Part shown: one piece after another, positions 20,830 through 21,323 of the stretch
Position numbering within the stretch: position 1 is the stretch's first letter
How the letters are laid out: the number at the start of each line of letters is the position of its first letter
Assembly (NCBI GenBank): GCA_030741455.1
Contig: JASLVI010000012.1
Location: 1-21,323 of the forward strand
DNA from: Candidatus Poseidoniaceae archaeon
GTDB lineage: Archaea; Thermoplasmatota; Poseidoniia; Poseidoniales; Poseidoniaceae
Direction: 5' to 3'
Length of the DNA stretch: 21,323 nucleotides
The notes under the pieces: generated by a model
The model's input: only the letters and a program-made list of their open reading frames with translations
The model's database searches: none
What the model was told of the DNA's origin: nothing
Position numbers and translations under genes: made by a program

Positions 20830-21312
20830 TCATAGAATTGGGATTCCTCCATCATCATCGTCATCGTCGTCATCGTCTGCTAGATCGATGGTAATGTCGC
20901 CGCTTAGGGGAATGGTATCGTCACCATCTTCCGATGGTGGAAGTGCTGCGAAGGCATCCTCGGGAGGAATCAATCGCAACGTAATGTCGAGGATGCCATT
21001 GTTGAGTGTAAAGTCAACAACGTCCTCGCAAGCATGTGGAAGTTCAATGCGCGCAACAGGTGCAAGTTGTGTGGTTCGATGGACTTCCACGAGTGTTCCG
21101 CCGTCGATGAGATTCAATTCGACTTGATCTTGCTCGAGTTCTTTCTTGGCGAAATCAACGGTTATGGTCATGTTCCAGCCTTCAAGGTATACATCGTCTG
21201 CGGGCAGGGTCATGTCGTCCTCCTCCTCGCCATCTGGTGTTTCAATCTCAACAGGTGATGCATCAACGCGAACATCAACGCCCATGTTCTTGAACAACTC
21301 ATTGAAATCCAT
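20830..21312 (-). CDS. Hsp20/alpha-crystallin-like protein with poly-Asp hinge
   Basis: This 160-residue protein reads as a small heat-shock-like chaperone. A beta-sandwich resembling the alpha-crystallin domain spans about 45-115, with WNMTITVDFAKKELEQDQVE, a paired strand VARIELPHACED, and the family-like strand FTLNNGILDITLRL (compare the usual A-x-x-x-NGVL-x-I). The N-terminus is acidic (PDGEEEDDM). The tail has a run of nine aspartates followed by GGIPIL; I-P-I matches the I-x-I/V tail motif with which small heat-shock proteins dock onto neighbours. The poly-Asp stretch as hinge is unusual. It is the first gene of the visible Hsp20-dnaK-thermosome series, and its start is 11 bases from the window edge, so further upstream genes (for example dnaJ or grpE) could exist outside. 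A p23/CS-domain protein is the alternative. Confidence 0.75.
   Translation of the reverse strand: MDFNELFKNMGVDVRVDASPVEIETPDGEEEDDMTLPADDVYLEGWNMTITVDFAKKELEQDQVELNLIDGGTLVEVHRTTQLAPVARIELPHACEDVVDFTLNNGILDITLRLIPPEDAFAALPPSEDGDDTIPLSGDITIDLADDDDDDDDDGGIPIL
20851..20877 (-). repeat. Trinucleotide (GAY)9 tract encoding nine aspartates
   Basis: Nine consecutive GAC/GAT codons encode the Asp run of the Hsp20-like protein. The codons alternate irregularly between GAC and GAT, so selection for the acidic run is at least as likely as slippage. Confidence 0.8.
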
Positions 21313-21323
21313 ACCTGGTTGGA

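Noticed and set aside
20814..20873. 21-residue N-terminal extension of DnaK (Met-rich)
   Set aside because: It is the alternate frame of the Hsp20-like gene's poly-Asp region; the Shine-Dalgarno site and family alignment place the start at 20813.
1..21323. tRNA, rRNA, CRISPR array, insertion sequence or attachment site
   Set aside because: The gaps between genes are too short or show no cloverleaf, repeat-spacer periodicity, transposase or terminal inverted repeats.

Overview
The window most likely comes from an archaeon of the Thermoplasmatota, and its mixture of genes resembles marine Poseidoniales (marine group II). This assignment is inference from gene content, not from a marker search. 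Archaeal signs are a group II chaperonin (thermosome), an ATCase regulatory chain PyrI, a TtuA/Ncs6-type tRNA thiolase, a COG3199-type NAD kinase homologue, and TATA boxes about 26 bp upstream of start codons, as in leaderless archaeal transcripts. Bacterial-looking signs are a DnaK of the short (Gram-positive-like) form, a threonyl-tRNA synthetase with the bacterial editing domain, and an HMG-CoA synthase of the bacterial/eukaryotic family. No mobile element, CRISPR array, rRNA or tRNA was found. The window is almost wall-to-wall coding sequence on both strands.

Layout. 1-1127 (minus): two translationally coupled roadblock-type proteins, the second running off the left edge. 1128-1376: the only sizeable non-coding stretch, with three inverted repeats and a direct repeat. 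1377-2372 (plus): tRNA thiolase. 2364-3784 (minus): pyrB-pyrI. 3893-5656 (plus) and 5657-8215 (minus): two large unrecognised membrane proteins with long cytoplasmic helical regions, meeting tail to tail with no gap. 8271-10652 (minus): a 98-residue disordered protein followed by thrS. 10670-12954 (plus): a PAP2/Aur1-like membrane enzyme and a COG3199 kinase homologue. 12951-14573 (minus): pyrG. 14682-15638 (plus): an SDR-type threonine dehydrogenase. 15659-21312 (minus): an Hsp20-DnaK-thermosome chaperone cluster followed by HMG-CoA synthase under its own TATA box.

How the genes fit together. PyrB/PyrI and PyrG are the allosterically linked entry and exit of CTP synthesis. Hsp20, DnaK and the thermosome form a holding/refolding set written as one transcription unit. 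HMG-CoA synthase feeds isoprenoid lipid synthesis, and the PAP2-type enzyme may act on lipid head groups. The most promising unexplained elements are the facing pair of membrane/helical-repeat proteins (3893-8215), the roadblock pair with its structured upstream region, and the Hsp20-like protein with a nine-aspartate hinge before an I-P-I tail.
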